Positions 11,079 through 22,990 of a DNA stretch of 64,000 nucleotides are shown piece after piece. The notes below the pieces were generated by a model, which worked only from the letters and a program-made list of their open reading frames with translations, was not told the DNA's origin and searched no databases. Both the position numbers and the translations under genes were made by a program. How positions within the stretch are numbered: position 1 is the stretch's first letter; each line of letters starts with the position of its first letter. Source of the stretch: Malania oleifera (Eukaryota > Streptophyta > Magnoliopsida > Santalales > Ximeniaceae); contig NC_080423.1 of NCBI RefSeq assembly GCF_029873635.1, forward strand, positions 106,439,988-106,503,987, read 5' to 3'.

Positions 11079-14000
11079 TCAAGCATGAAGACCAACTAAA
11101 GTTGAACACAACTTCAGTTTCTCTGTAGTCACCACTTTAGTTAACATATCTGCCGGATTTTTGTTACCTTGGATTTTTTCAAGTATCAACACACCGTCCT
11201 CTATCAGAGATCTGACGAAGTGGAAACGCAATCCAATATGCTTAGTTCTGGAATGAAATGCTGAATTCTTTGTCAGATGTATCGCACTCTGACTGTCACT
11301 GTACAAAACATTCCTTTCCTGCTTTAATCAAAGCTCCGTTAACAAACCCTGAAGCCAAATCATCTCTTTACTAGCTTCTGTCACTGCTACATACTCAGCT
11401 TCTATAGTAGATAAGGCAACAATCTTTTATATCTGCGACATCCAACTAACAGCTGTTGTGCCAACAGTGAACACGTATCCGGTGGTGCTCCTGCGGTGAT
11501 CTATTTCACCAGCAAAATCGGCATCTACATACCCTTTAACTTTCAAGTCTCCTTTGCCAAAACATAAGCACTTATCAATAGTGCCTCTGAGGTACCTGAA
11601 GATCCACTTCACTGCTTCCCAGTAAATCTTCCCTGGATTAGACATGAATCTACTGACTGCTCCCACTGCTTGGCCAATGTCTGGTCTGGTACAAACCATG
11701 GCGTACATGAGACTTCCAATAGCTGAGGCGTAAGGAACCTTAGCCATGAAGTCCTTCTCTTCATCTGTCTGGGGAACCTGATCCTTGGAGAGGCGAAAGT
11801 GTCTTGCCAAAGGTGTATTTACTGCTTTGGCGTTGCTCATGTTAAACCTCTGTAGAACACGGCTAATGTACTCCGACTGAGATAACTGTAATATTCCCTG
11901 TCGCTTATCTCTGGAGATTCGCATCCCAAGTATCTGTTTCGCTGAGCCTAAGTCCTTCATGTCAAATTCCATTGACAATTGCTGCTTCAATTTTCTGATC
12001 TCTTCTATATCTGGTCCTGCGATCAACTTGTCATCCACATATAACAACAGAATGATATAGCTATACTGATACCTCTTGAAGTAGCAACAGTGGTCGGCGT
12101 TACACTTTATAAAATCATTCCTGTGCATAAAGCCGTCAAATTTCCGGTACCATTGTCTGGGAGCTTGTTTGAGACCGTACAAGCTCTTCTTCAACCTGCA
12201 CACCAGATTCTCGTTACCTTTCTCTGAGAATCCTTCTGGTTGATGCATATAGATTTCCTCATCAAGATCATCGTGAAGAAACGCCGTCTTCACATCTAAC
12301 TGTTCAAGATGTAAACCCTCTGAGTCAACAATACTCAGAATAGATCTGATGGTTGTCAGCTTCACAACTGGTGCAAAAATGTCGGTGTAGTCAATTCCTT
12401 CCTTCTGCTCGAAGCCTTTAACTACCAACCGAGCCTTGTACCTCCTAGAGCCGTCATGCTTCTTTTTGATTCTATAAACCCATATGTTGTGAAGAGCCTT
12501 CTTATCATTGGGCAACTTAACTAGTTCCCATGTTTTGTTGGAGTTAAGAGACTTTATCTCGTCTTTCATTGCAAGCTCCCACTTGCTCACATCTCCTGCC
12601 TGACATGCTTCAACATAACATTCAGGTTCTCCTCCATCTGTAAGAAGTAAATGGTTTACATACCTCCTGTTTGGTATGTGCTGCCGAGAAGATCTCCTAA
12701 TTTCTGGTGCTGGAGTAGGAGGTGGTGGTGCAACAATCTGCTCCACATGTTCCTCTGACTGAGGAATCTCGGTAGTTTGCTGAGGATTTTCTATGTTCTG
12801 CTGACGTGTCCTTACACCTTCTAAAACGTCATCCACATCTACAAAGGTTGTTTCAGATTCTGTAGACTCAATTGTGTGTCTATCCTTGTACATCATCTTT
12901 TCATCAAAAATCACATCTCTGCTTCTGATCATCTTTTTGTTTTCATCATCCCAAATGCGATATCCAAATTCATCTCCACCATAACCGATGAAAGTGCATT
13001 TCCAGGATTTCGGATCCAGCTTATTTCTAACATGATCATGTACATATACGACACAACCAAAAACTTTCAAATGTGAAAGTCTTACCTCTTTATTACTCCA
13101 AACTTCTTCAGGTAGACTGTAGTCCAATGGTACTGAAGGACTTCTATTGATCAAATAAGCTGCTGTGTTGACTGCTTCTGCCCAAAACATTTTTGGCAGG
13201 CCTGACTGCATACGCATGCTTCTGGCTTTCTCTGTCAACGTTCTGTTCATCCGCTCTGCTACGCCGTTGTGTTAAGGTGTACCTGGCACAGTTCTTTTCA
13301 TTCTGATACCATGCTCATAGCAGAATTTCTTGAACTCGGTGTCAACATACTCTCCACCGTTATCTGTTCTCAGCTTTTTGATTTTCAACCCAGTTTCGTT
13401 TTCTACCATCGCTTTCCAAATTCTAAAAGCATTAAAAACATCAAATTTATATTTCAGGAAATAAACCCATACCTTCCGTGAATGATCATCAATAAACGTG
13501 ACGAAGTAATGCTTTCCTCCTATAGACGAAATGGTTGTTGGTCCCCATACATCTGAATGGACTAGCTCAAGTCTTTCTTTCTTTGGGGTACCGATATTTG
13601 TCTAGAAACTAACTCTCTTCTGTTTCCCAAACATGCAATCCTCACATGTGTCAATCTGCACCGACTGTAAATCACTCAACTTTCCCTTTAAGTGCATTAC
13701 CTTGAGTCTCTTCTCACTCAGGTGTCCGAGTCGTTGATGCCATAAGTTGCTATCATCATTTTCTATAGCAACTGTAATAGACAAACATGTATCAAGAGTT
13801 ATATAAAGAGTACCACTTTTCTTACCTCGAGCAATTGTCAATGCACCCTTCGAAATCTTCCATTCATCACCTATGAAAGATGTGTTATAGCCTTCATCTG
13901 CCAATTGACCGACTGAGATCAAATTCTTCCTCAGGTCTGGAATATGCCTGACATCTCTCAATTTCCATACTGACCCATTCATTTTGATTTTTACTGTCCC

Positions 14001-14984
14001 CTTACCAGCAATGTCACACGGTTGATCATTGCCCAGATAAACTTTACCGAAATTACTTGATGTATATCCCTCCAGGCAATCTCTGCTGCAAGTGGCATGG
14101 AATGAAGCTCCGGAGTCTATGACCCAAGACTCCTGCTTGCTCTCCAAAGAGCAGATCAACATCTCATCATTCTCGGAAGCAATATTTGCTTCTGTCTTTG
14201 CCCTCGTCTCAAATTCCTTCTTCTGACTCCTGCACTGGTTTCTGTAATGACCAGTCTTTCCACAGTTCCAGCACTCAATAGCTTTAGTGCTCTGAGAACC
14301 TGTGTCCTGAGTACCTCTGGGATTTCTTGGCCTAGATCTGCCGCGGTTGTTTGATTGTCCATGCCTGTTTCCTCTGCCTCAATTCTCCATGTTCAAGGCT
14401 GAACTCGAATTGGAGTTATGGTTCGGTTGCATTCTTATTTCCTCCGTCAAAATCATGCTGACGACCTCATCGTATACAAGCTTCGATTTTCCTGCGGAGC
14501 TACTGATGGCAGTGACGACACCATTCCAATTTTCAGGCAACTGACTGAGAATCGGTAAAGCCCGAATCTCATCATCAAACGTTATCCTGACTGAGGCGAG
14601 TTGATCAGACAACTCATTGAAATTGTTCAGATGTCTGCTGAAACTCTCACCTGCAGACATATTCATCGTAAATAGTCTTTTCATGAGATGTACCTTGTTT
14701 GTAGCTGAAGGCTGCTCGTACATATTTGAGAGCGCATCCATCAGAGACTTGGTGGATGTTATATGCTTGATATTGAACGCCACAGATTTCGACAACGTCA
14801 TTCTGATGGCTCCGAGAGCTTTTCGATCAAGCAACTCCCACTCATCCTCGTTCATGGATGTTAGCTTACCCTTCAATGGTAAGTGCAATTCCTTCCCAAA
14901 CAAATAGCCTTCTATCTGCATCTTCCGGAAACCGAAATTGTTCCTATTGAACATTTCGATTTTTGAGCTCTTTTCATTCGACAT
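11079..14984 (-). pseudogene. C4 gag-pol polyprotein, one frame with five stops
   Basis: Single minus-strand frame of about 1,302 codons from ATG at 14984 to a natural stop at 11079. Domain order: UBN2-type gag (MSNEKSSKIEMFNRNNF start), zinc knuckle CWNCGKTGHYRNQC (about 14230-14275), protease WVIDSGASFHATC (about 14090-14130), GAG-pre-integrase LWHQRLGHLSEKRL, integrase core, RT with LLYVDDKLIAG (about 12010-12050), and RNase H with YSDSQSAIHLTKN and ADMLTK. Stops lie at 14379-14381 (TGA), 13602-13604 (TAG), 13272-13274 (TAA), 11427-11429 (TAA) and 11328-11330 (TGA); four of the five are explainable as C-to-T changes. No frameshift was found: all block starts are multiples of three apart. 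Confidence 0.9.
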
Positions 14985-15593
14985 CTCGATTTGCTAATCT
15001 AGAGATGAAATTAGCTCAAATGGATAGCACGGATGGATCCGGAAAGATCAAAAACCCTAGAAATGGTTCGAGTCACTCGAAAAACGGACCCAAAACGACC
15101 CCGAAAATCTCAATCAAAGTTTTCAATCAAACTTGGTCAAACCGATGACGTGGCGCTGACGTGGCACTGCGACACGCCTGCTGACGTGGCGCCTCTGCCA
15201 CGTGGCACTCCTGTTGGCGCATGCGCGTGACGTGGCGCTGAGGACAGACCCGGGTCAAGAAGCGGATCTCGGGTTTACCCAAATCCAAGTCACCTGCAAG
15301 GTCGGGTCGGGTTCTTTTCGGGTCGGGTCGAGGCGGAACTGGCGAAGAAGACGCGTGCGGTGCGTGCAGCGCGTGAGGAGATGTTGGCCGGCGAGTGAAG
15401 AAACGTCTTGCTCCGGCAAGGCGCGTAGGGGTGCGTGCGGGCTTTTATGAACTCTGTTCGAGCTCCGGCGGGCACCCTTCTCTTCGTCTCGGCGAGAAGA
15501 ATACGATGGTGGCCTCAAAACACACTTTCGATCTACTGGACAGAGCTCTGAATTTCGGGATCACTTCCGATCTGGATTTTCTGCTCCAACCAG
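14985..15593 (-). promoter_or_regulatory. C4 GC-rich untranslated leader with ACGTGG cluster
   Basis: Leader between PBS and gag start, strikingly GC-rich between about 15145 and 15500 in an AT-rich window. Plus-strand TGACGTGGC occurs at 15146, 15157, 15182 and 15228, and the palindrome GCCACGTGGC at 15197-15206, five ACGTGG cores in about 90 bp. A GGGTCGGGTC repeat lies at 15300-15335. ACGTGG is the core recognised by plant bZIP factors; whether it acts here is inference. Short open frames in this region look incidental. Confidence 0.6.
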
Positions 15594-15605
15594 GCTCTGA
15601 TACCA
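15594..15605 (-). other. C4 primer-binding site
   Basis: Minus strand TGGTATCAGAGC (initiator-Met complement), two bases inside the 5' LTR end. Confidence 0.9.
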
Positions 15606-15607
15606 CT

Positions 15608-15987
15608 TGTTAGGACCCTGTGAGCATCCAGAAGAAAATGACACCAAGAATTTACGTGGTTCGGTCAAGAACGACCTACGTCCACGGAGCACACACCAAC
15701 TATTCAATAACTCGCCGGAAAAATATTACAATTCTCTCTCTCCTCTCTTCCTCCCTTCTTCCTCTCAGCTCTCTCTGCATTCTCTGTGCTATTCTGAGCT
15801 ACTATGCTACAATATAATACATCTTCCATAGCCCTCCTTTTATAGTGGCTTGGAATAAATTACATTTAAGATAAAAATTAATCACAAATGAGAGTTACAA
15901 TGGGGATGATAATGAAGAGATAAATCCATGTGTTTTCTTGACTCAGCAACGCATCATCTCCAGCTCTCTCTGGCTCCATCTCTAACA
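15608..15987 (-). repeat. C4 5' LTR
   Basis: 380 bp, TG...CA. Minus-strand TATA box CTATAAAAGG at 15836-15845. Confidence 0.95.
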
Positions 15988-16618
15988 AAAACAAGTACCA
16001 CGTGCGTGGTCTGATCGATTTAGTGCATTTCTTCTTAAATATGGTTTCTTTTGTAGTTTAGCCTACCCTTCATTATTTATTTTTCACTTTGATATTGGCT
16101 CATTAATTTTACTTCTTTATATGGATGATATATTGCTCACGGATCTACTCCAACACTTGCTGCAAATTTCATTAAACTACTGAGCAGTGAGTTCGCGATG
16201 AAATACTTGGGGCCAATTCATCACTTCCTTGGAATGGAAATCTCGCCACAACAATAGACTTCATTTACCTCAATCAAACTACGCCCTTACCATACTTGAA
16301 CGCTCCAATATGGTTGATTGTAAGCCCATGAGTATACCGCTTGAAGCCAAAACAAAAACTTCTTCCAATGAAACTCTCATGGAAGACCCTAGTTACTATC
16401 GAGGACTTGTTGGAGCTTTACAATACCTCACACTCACTCGCCCTGCTCTTTTAATTAGTGTTAATTATGTATCCCAATTCATGCATGCTCCCACAATGAA
16501 GCACTTAAAAATGGTTCGACAAATCCTACGATATGTCAAGGGAACAATTGAAATGGGATTACATTTTTCTTCACACACTACACTTGATCTGTTTGCCTTT
16601 TCAGATGCAGATTGGGCA
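15988..16618 (+). pseudogene. C2 reverse transcriptase, C-terminal part, and RNase H start
   Basis: Resumes C2 after the C4 target duplication. Catalytic motif LLYMDDILLT at about 16110-16140, then a short frame-disrupting deletion, SNYALTILERSNMVDCKPM, YYRGLVGALQYLTLTRPA and LFAFSDADW ending at the insertion of solo LTR A. The DADW aspartates begin RNase H, which continues at 19026. Confidence 0.85.
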
Positions 16619-19025
16619 TGTAAAGACCCGGAAAATTGAATTAATGAGAAAGTAAAAGAAAAGAAGGTTTTTGGTTTGGTGTAGACCAAACCGTCGACGG
16701 TTTAGTGGGAGACTAGAAAAAAATCGCCAACGGTTTTGTATTTACTACGGGCCGGTTACAGGTAAAACGGTAAAAAATGCGGGTTAAAGACCCAAACCAT
16801 TGACGGTTTTGTGAGGGGTACAGAAAATCGTCGACAGTTTTGTCTACAGTGCTGATTTTAAAGGGGGCTGCGAGCTTCATTTGTTTTAAACAAACAAAAA
16901 TCTCTCTCTCTCTCTCTCTTGGAACCCTACGGCACCCTCTCCATTCTCTCTACGATTTCGCTCCGATTATAGCCCAAATTGACGATCAGAAGCTACCATG
17001 GGATCCTAGGAGCGATCCTCAGCGTTTTAATCAGAGCAGATTTTCAATTTAGGCATTCCAGGCACCACTCCAAAGTCGAGGTAAGGATGTTAAATGTTGG
17101 TATTTAATTGATTTAATGGAGTGTTTGGGCTTGGATATATTTTAATGATAATAATTCTAGGGTTGATGTTGTTTGAACTAGGGAAATGTGAATTTCAGGG
17201 TTTTGAACTTCGAACGCCGTGGGACATGGATTTAGGGATTTTAGTAGGCCTCTCAGTAAGCCAGGTAAGGGGAATAAATTATAACAATTATTTTTGAAAA
17301 TTACTAGTTGAGTAAATATATGAAAATGAAAATATGATATGTTCACGGTGATTATCATATTATAAATATCAGGTGAAAAATTGTGTGGCATGAGGAAATA
17401 TGAAATGATTGTTTAATACTAGGAATGTGATTGAAATTGAAATATGTGAATTGTACTGAGAAATGAGATTATGATATGATTATATCGAAATATTTTATAC
17501 AGATATGAAGAAATGGAAACCCAGTAATATTTGCATATATATAAGTATGATGATACGAGGTTTATATACAGAATTGATGAAATGTGAAACATAGATATAT
17601 TTTTACTGGGAAATAATGAAATATGTTATACAGACATATTTTTATAGTGATATGATAAAAATATGAGATATAGATGTGTTTTCATTGAAAGAATGATATA
17701 TGTAATAGAAAGATATGTTGGTACAAAAATGTTTTATACAAAAATATTGAATTGAGTTTTATATTGATATGAGATGAGATGTGTACTGAAATGATGAAAA
17801 TGATATAGAAAATGGTGAGAATATTTCTGATGTGATGAAATGTACCAACATACTGAAATATGAATACTGAATTGTGAAATGGGAACCCTAATGGATGATT
17901 GTTGGTTAGAGAGCACAGTACCATTGCTAGTGAAGTGTTAGTACAACCACACAATCTCGTGGAGAGTGTGGCACGGCAGTCAATTGAGCCAGTGAGAAGG
18001 GTAGTTTTGCCACCTGATGTCTAGATCAGGAGTGGGCAGGCCTATCGTACTACAAACAGACAGTCTTCCTTGTTTTGATCTAACCGGGTAGGCCAACCGC
18101 GATTAGGTCCAGCCTTTGGCACACAACCCGATCATGGGGGAAGCATGTCGATGTGAATTTTCTCAAGGCAGCCATGAGTTACAGACAGGATGCATATTTG
18201 TTATTAGTGGACAATCATGAGCTAGATTGTGAGATGAAAATGAGAAATGAAAGAGTGTGAATTTAATGGCATAAATAATTAGGGCGAAGTAAAACTCTCC
18301 GCCAGAAGGTTTACTAAGTAAGGTGAGTGCCCTGATAAGTATCAGTTGTAGTCACACCCGAATTAATCGAGCAAGGTTACAAACGATATCAGAGCAGAGG
18401 GGCGTTACATGTATAGGCGTGTAATCTCCCCTATCCTTGAAAACTTTCACTGATAAACATAGGTTACATATATATGAGCATGAGAAATGGTATCAAAACT
18501 TATGAAATTATGTTTTATATCTATATGATTATGAGTACATATCTATATATTTTCTCAGATGATATAATCACTTAAATAAGTATATTATGATATAACAAAA
18601 CTCATACTGCCACACACTGTGAATAATTTATTCCGTCTTACTGAGAAGTGTCTCACCGAAATATTTAAATATTTCAGGAAACCGTAATAGACCAGTAGAT
18701 AGAGCTCCAAGATAGAGGGGAGCTGGTACCTTGATAGACAGGGTAAGCGTTTTGTGTTGGGAATGTGTTTGTGTAATCCCCTAGAGTAGGTTATGGATTT
18801 TTGGGATGTGTATGGATATATAGAACTATGGTTATTTGTATTATGGATGGTTTGTATATATTGACTTCCGATATTAGGTTTGTTGGTATGAGATTGACTG
18901 TTTTCCCGACACCCATTTTGGGTCAAGTTATGTTGGAATGGTATCAGAGTTTTTGACATGGCAGATATTTGATTAATATTTATTATTTATTGAAAAAAAA
19001 ATGGTATGGAAATCGAGGCGTCACA
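16619..19025 (+). mobile_element. Gypsy-type solo LTR A, nested in C2
   Basis: 2,407 bp, TGTAAAGACC...GCGTCACA, flanked by GGGCA on both sides (16614-16618 and 19026-19030), interrupting the C2 RNase H at DADW. No internal coding region, so it is a solo LTR. A TTTAAAGG box (about 16857-16864) followed by a CT-rich leader suggests plus-strand sense. Same family as solo LTR B (59606-62297): the ACTCTCCGCC...GTGAGTGCCCTGATA block at 18296-18345 is nearly identical in reverse at 60295-60350. Confidence 0.9.
16688..16840 (+). promoter_or_regulatory. AACCGTCGACGGTT palindrome array in solo LTR A
   Basis: Four units just upstream of the TATA-like box: AAACCGTCGACGGTTT at 16688-16703 (perfect palindrome), and variants at 16721-16736, 16794-16810 and 16823-16840 (ATCGTCGACAGTTTT). 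Function unknown; position suggests a promoter element. Confidence 0.55.
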
Positions 19026-19460
19026 GGGCAAGGTGTCTTACAACAAGATGCTCAACCATAGGCTACTGTACATTCCTTGGAGGGAACCTCATCTCATGGT
19101 GTGCAGAAAAACAACATACAATTTCACAATCAAGCACGGAAGCAGAGTACCGCGCCATGGCTAACACAGCAGTCGAACTCACTTGGATGACCTTTATTCT
19201 AAAAGACCTTTGAATTACAATGTCTCCTCCCATACTCTACTGTGACAACCTCGGTGCTCTTCATATGACAGTTAATCATGTATTCCATGCTCGAAGCAAA
19301 CACATTGAGTTGGATTATCATTTTGTGCACGAACGAGTTGCACGTGGATTGCTCATCACTCAACATATCTCCACTAATAACCAAGTCGCATACCTATTCA
19401 CAAAGCCAATGTCAAAGGCAGTCCTTCATTATTTTCGCAACAAACTTTCCAGCAAAATTT
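19026..19460 (+). pseudogene. C2 RNase H (broken)
   Basis: Continues from DADW: CPTTRCSTIGYCTFLGG, ISWCAEKQHTISQSSTEAEY, then one stop after TFILKDL, then YCDNLGALHMTVNHVFHARS and HIELDYHFVHE to the end of pol. Degrades the RNA strand after first-strand synthesis in active elements. Apart from one stop this is the best-preserved C2 segment. Confidence 0.85.
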
Positions 19461-19469
19461 GCGGGAGGG

Positions 19470-20186
19470 TATTAGTAACACATCACAGCTTGGCACACTC
19501 AACAACCGTGAGAGTCAATGGAGCAATAAGGAAGTGAAGGATTCTTGGAGAAAAAAGGTTGAAACAATCTTACCGAAATCAATGGAGAGAAGTTGAGGGA
19601 TACTGGAGCTTTAACGGCAACAAATTCAAACCAAAGTGATGATTCAACAAATCCTACAAATAAGGAAAATTCAAATCAACATGAAGATCCATCAGTTTTG
19701 ACTAATAAGGGATATCTTGATATGAAGTTGTCAACTCAAGAAGATCTTATGTCAATTGCAAAATCTGAGGAGCATATGTTAACAAAGGTTGAAGACTCAC
19801 AATCTAGCTAAAATCAATGGAGAGAAGTTGAGGGATACAAGAGCTCTAACGGCAACAAATTCAAACCAAAGTAATGATTCAACAAATCCTACAAATAAGG
19901 AAAATTCAAATCAGCATTAAGATCCATTGGTTTCGACTAATCAAGGATATCCTGATATGAAGCTGTCAACCCAAGAAGATCTTATGTCAATCGTAAAATC
20001 TGAGGAGCATGTGTTAACAAAGCAGATTTTATGGGATTCATAATATTTTTTTGATTTACAATTGTATCATGTAACTCTGTTTAAATACTCTTCCTTGTAT
20101 CGCCTAAGTGTTTATGTTGCCATTCATTGAAATAAGAAATATTATTTTTCAGAACAAATCCTCTGCGTTTCCATTTTTTTACTTTA
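19470..20186 (+). repeat. C2 3' LTR with internal tandem duplication
   Basis: Starts TATTAGTAAC after the PPT. About 717 bp, longer than the 5' LTR because a block of about 232 bp is duplicated (GAAATCAATGGAGAGAAG starts near 19575 and again near 19808). End placed by alignment with the 5' LTR at TTTACTTTA. Confidence 0.8.
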
Positions 20187-20264
20187 AAAGGGATGACTCA
20201 GATGGTATGGACACTTGCAACATAGACCACATAGTGCACCAGTGAGGAAGAGTGAATTAGTTAC
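20187..20264 (+). mobile_element. RTE-type LINE 3' fragment, left half
   Basis: Reads DGMDTCNIDHIVHQ-like in one frame and a better RTE-like RWYGHLQHRPHSAPVRKSEL with small frame changes. Continues exactly after the solo LTR C target duplication at 27410. Confidence 0.65.
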
Positions 20265-21609
20265 TGTCACACCCCGAACCCGATTGGGTCTGAGGTGCCA
20301 CTTTCTATAAATATTTCACAAGTGGCGTAATAAATAACTATATTACAGGAGTTTCCAAAATATCAAAATTTAGCGTTCTTTAAATTTCCAAAATATAAAT
20401 ACATCTCTAGCTGATACTATTCTAGTATTTATTCTAAACTACTTTCTTTAATCTCACCCACGTGCTTGCTATGCCTGATTCCCAATACGTTCTGCGAAGC
20501 TATCTGTAAGGTAAAAATAATAATTGAGTGAGATGACGCTTAGTAAGTAAGAAAAATTATATCAGCGTGTAGCTAAGATGAGCTTTACTGTATCATAATT
20601 TCGTAACAATTAACATGTAATATTGTAGCTTCAAAACTGCATTTGAAAAACCAAAACAACCATTTATAAATTGCTTCAAAAAATTATTTTCATTAAAATA
20701 TAGCTATAAAATTTATAACCGTATACTGTAACTGTTAACTATAAACTATAACTGTAATACTTACATATATGTAATATATATTATATATACTCTCTATTAC
20801 TTGCTTTGTAAAAATATCTCTTAGGTCTTTTAACTGTAGGCCTTGTTTTCATACATATATATAAATACTTTCTCTTATACTTGTTTATAAAAATCTTTCT
20901 TTGCTCTAATACCACAATTGAAACTTCCACTTTGGGGCTTACGCCCGTGGCAACAATGGGCACCTATCAGAGCACTCGCTGCGAGTGGGGGACATTAGTT
21001 GCCCCAAACCAGCAAGCCCCCGGGCAGAGAGTCCTACTTTGCCACAATCATTCGTAAGCAAGAGTTCTCGAGAATTGGGAGACATTAGTTGTCCCTTTGC
21101 TCTGATACCAACATAATTTGATTTGAAAGCATCCCTTAGGCATGTTAACTGTAAGTCATGTTTACCCCATTATTGGGTTGTGCAGCCCGAAGACTGGACT
21201 TAGCTAGTTGGCCTACCAAACTAAATCAAACTGTAACTTTAACTTAAGTGAGATTTTTCCTATAAAATCCTGGTCCGGAACCAGATGAGCACTCAGGAGA
21301 AATCCACTGCTCTATAAAATCACTCTGTAAAACAGTGTGAGTGCACTCTGTAAACTGTAAACTATAAGCTACGGTAGTGACCATCTGTAATTCTATAAAC
21401 TCTGAGCCATAAGGGTTTTTAAAACATATTATTATAATTCATGCAAATAAAAATTGCATTATAAAAATCTCATCATTGCTCATTAATAAATAAGTAATCA
21501 AAATAAACTCATATCACACGATTTGCGTGCTAAAAATATTTATTTTTAATAGAATATCATAATGTTGTAAATTACCCTAGAGAATTAAAATATTTCTTAA
21601 TAACAATAA

Positions 21610-21825
21610 AAATAAACTCAGATACATTTATAAAAAGCTTATATAATCAAATTCACTTACTTTAATTTAACTCAAGTATATTTTATATAAAACTGATATA
21701 ATCCAACCCACTTACTTTAATTTAACTCAGGCATATTTTATAAAAATACTAGCATAATTTAACTTACTTTAATTTAACTCAAGCATATTTTATAAAAAAG
21801 CTGGCATAATTTAACTTACTTACAC
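21610..21825. repeat. Tandem ~65-bp repeat in solo LTR C
   Basis: Four diverged units with CTTACTTTAATTTAACTC followed by CATATTTTATAAAA. Inside an LTR, non-coding. Confidence 0.7.
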
Positions 21826-22014
21826 TGATCTATTCTTCTAAAACGGTAAAAGATGAATTTTATCTTTTAAAATGAGTTTAGAAAGAGTGGGAGAGTGAGA
21901 ATTTTAAGTGTTAAATTCTCCTTCCACTACTAAAATTGTTCTCTCACTTTTCCTTCACTTCCTTTTAGAATTCTTATGCAAAAGAAGGTTAGGAGCTTAC
22001 CTATTTATAGGCAT

Positions 22015-22165
22015 GGGGGGTGAAAATGTAATTTGCAAGGGGTAGTATTTGCAAGTGGGGGGGGGGGTGTGAATGCAAGCAAGTGGGGGGGGGGTGTCTG
22101 GTTAAAATTAAACATAAAGGGGGGAAAGTACTATCAGATTTTATTGAAAAAGGGGGGGTGGATAT
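22015..22165 (+). promoter_or_regulatory. G-run cluster just upstream of LTR C TATA box
   Basis: Six runs of 6-11 G on the plus strand within about 150 bp, directly upstream of the minus-strand TATA box at 22001-22010. Candidate G-quadruplex or polymorphic G-tract region. Confidence 0.5.
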
Positions 22166-22173
22166 GGATGATG

Positions 22174-22534
22174 TGTTGCGCCGGGCACCCCACTTGTGCC
22201 AAACACCAATACTACAACTATTGCTATTGAATATATAAGTACTAAAGCAATGCAGAAATAAATAATAAAACAGTAAAAAGAACAAGACAAGAAATTAACG
22301 AGGTTCGATATAGAATTACCTACGTCTTTGGGCGCCGACGATCAGTCCACTACTTCTTGACAAAGTACAACTTTGAGGTGTATTTTACAAATGAAGAGTT
22401 GAGCTTTTTATGTAACTTCAATCTCAAGTCCAAAAAACACTTCCCCCCAATGTGGGACAAATAATACAAAAAATTCAAAACAACTTTTAATTCTAATGTG
22501 GAACTATTCTACCAATGTGGGACAAGAAACAACA
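22174..22534 (-). repeat. C3 3' LTR
   Basis: 361 bp, same length as the 5' LTR. The TATA-like region is altered here compared with the 5' copy. Confidence 0.95.
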
Positions 22535-22621
22535 AATCTCCACCTTGACGATAAATTCAACAAATTTTTCAATCACTAACATTTTCTAGAGTTCCACATC
22601 ATCGACGCCCTCAAAAAATAT

Positions 22622-22990
22622 TCAGACTTGCAGGATATTGATCAAGTCCAAACAATGTTTGAACTTGATTGTTGTCACAATCTTGGTCAACATATCTGCG
22701 GGATTTTCAATTGTAGCAATCTTCTGAAGAAGTATCTTACCTCCATCAATAATATTTATCCCGCATAAAATGAAACCGAACGTCGATGTGCTTCGTTCGT
22801 GCATGATAGACTTGGTTCTTTGCCAAATAAATAGCACTCAGGCTATCACAGAACACAACAATGTGCTTCTGAACAACTCCCAAATTTTCAAGTAAACCCT
22901 ACAACCAAATAGCTTCCTTAACAGCCTCTAAAGCTGCCATGTACCCTGCTTCTGTTGTAGACAAGGCAATGGTAGACTGTAAGGTAGACC
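22622..22990 (-). pseudogene. C3 RNase H C-terminal part (broken)
   Basis: Minus strand gives [20 protein letters not shown] sequence near 22930-22980 and, after a stop and frame changes, FHLRF-like and KIATIENPADMLTKIVTT at 22640-22735, the conserved end of copia pol. Confidence 0.75.

Larger units (their letters stand above)
10603..15987 (-). mobile_element. Ty1/copia retrotransposon C4 (Tork-like), nested in C2
   Basis: A 5,385-bp minus-strand element inside the C2 RT gene. It is bounded by LTRs (10603-11003 and 15608-15987) with canonical TG...CA ends and a 5-bp target duplication AAAAC (10598-10602 and 15988-15992). PBS, gag, protease, integrase, RT, RNase H and PPT are all present in order. 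All coding blocks share one frame. It is structurally complete but disabled by five in-frame stops. Confidence 0.95.
6709..20186 (+). mobile_element. Ty1/copia retrotransposon C2 (Ale-like), with two nested insertions
   Basis: Plus-strand element with two LTRs, PBS, gag, protease, integrase, RT, RNase H and a polypurine tract (GGGAGGG, 19463-19469). Its reading is interrupted at 10602/15988 by copia C4 and at 16618/19026 by solo LTR A; joining across each gap restores the expected domain order. Without the insertions it would be about 5.7 kb. It is a second copy of the C1 family, arranged head-to-head with C1 about 2 kb away. The LTR termini read TA...TA rather than TG...CA, and no clean target-site duplication was found. 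Confidence 0.9.

Noticed and set aside
15202..15518. Several overlapping open frames in the GC-rich C4 leader
   Set aside because: High GC removes stops by chance in all frames; no conserved motif, and the region is untranslated leader.
15594..15605. TGGTATCAGAGC sites (also 7238, 26757, 53258) as tRNA genes
   Set aside because: They match only the 3'-end complement of initiator-Met tRNA and sit beside LTRs, so they are primer-binding sites, not tRNA genes.
17113..18960. Several 60-124 codon frames within solo LTR A
   Set aside because: AT-rich, low-complexity, no motif, and entirely inside an LTR bounded by a target duplication.
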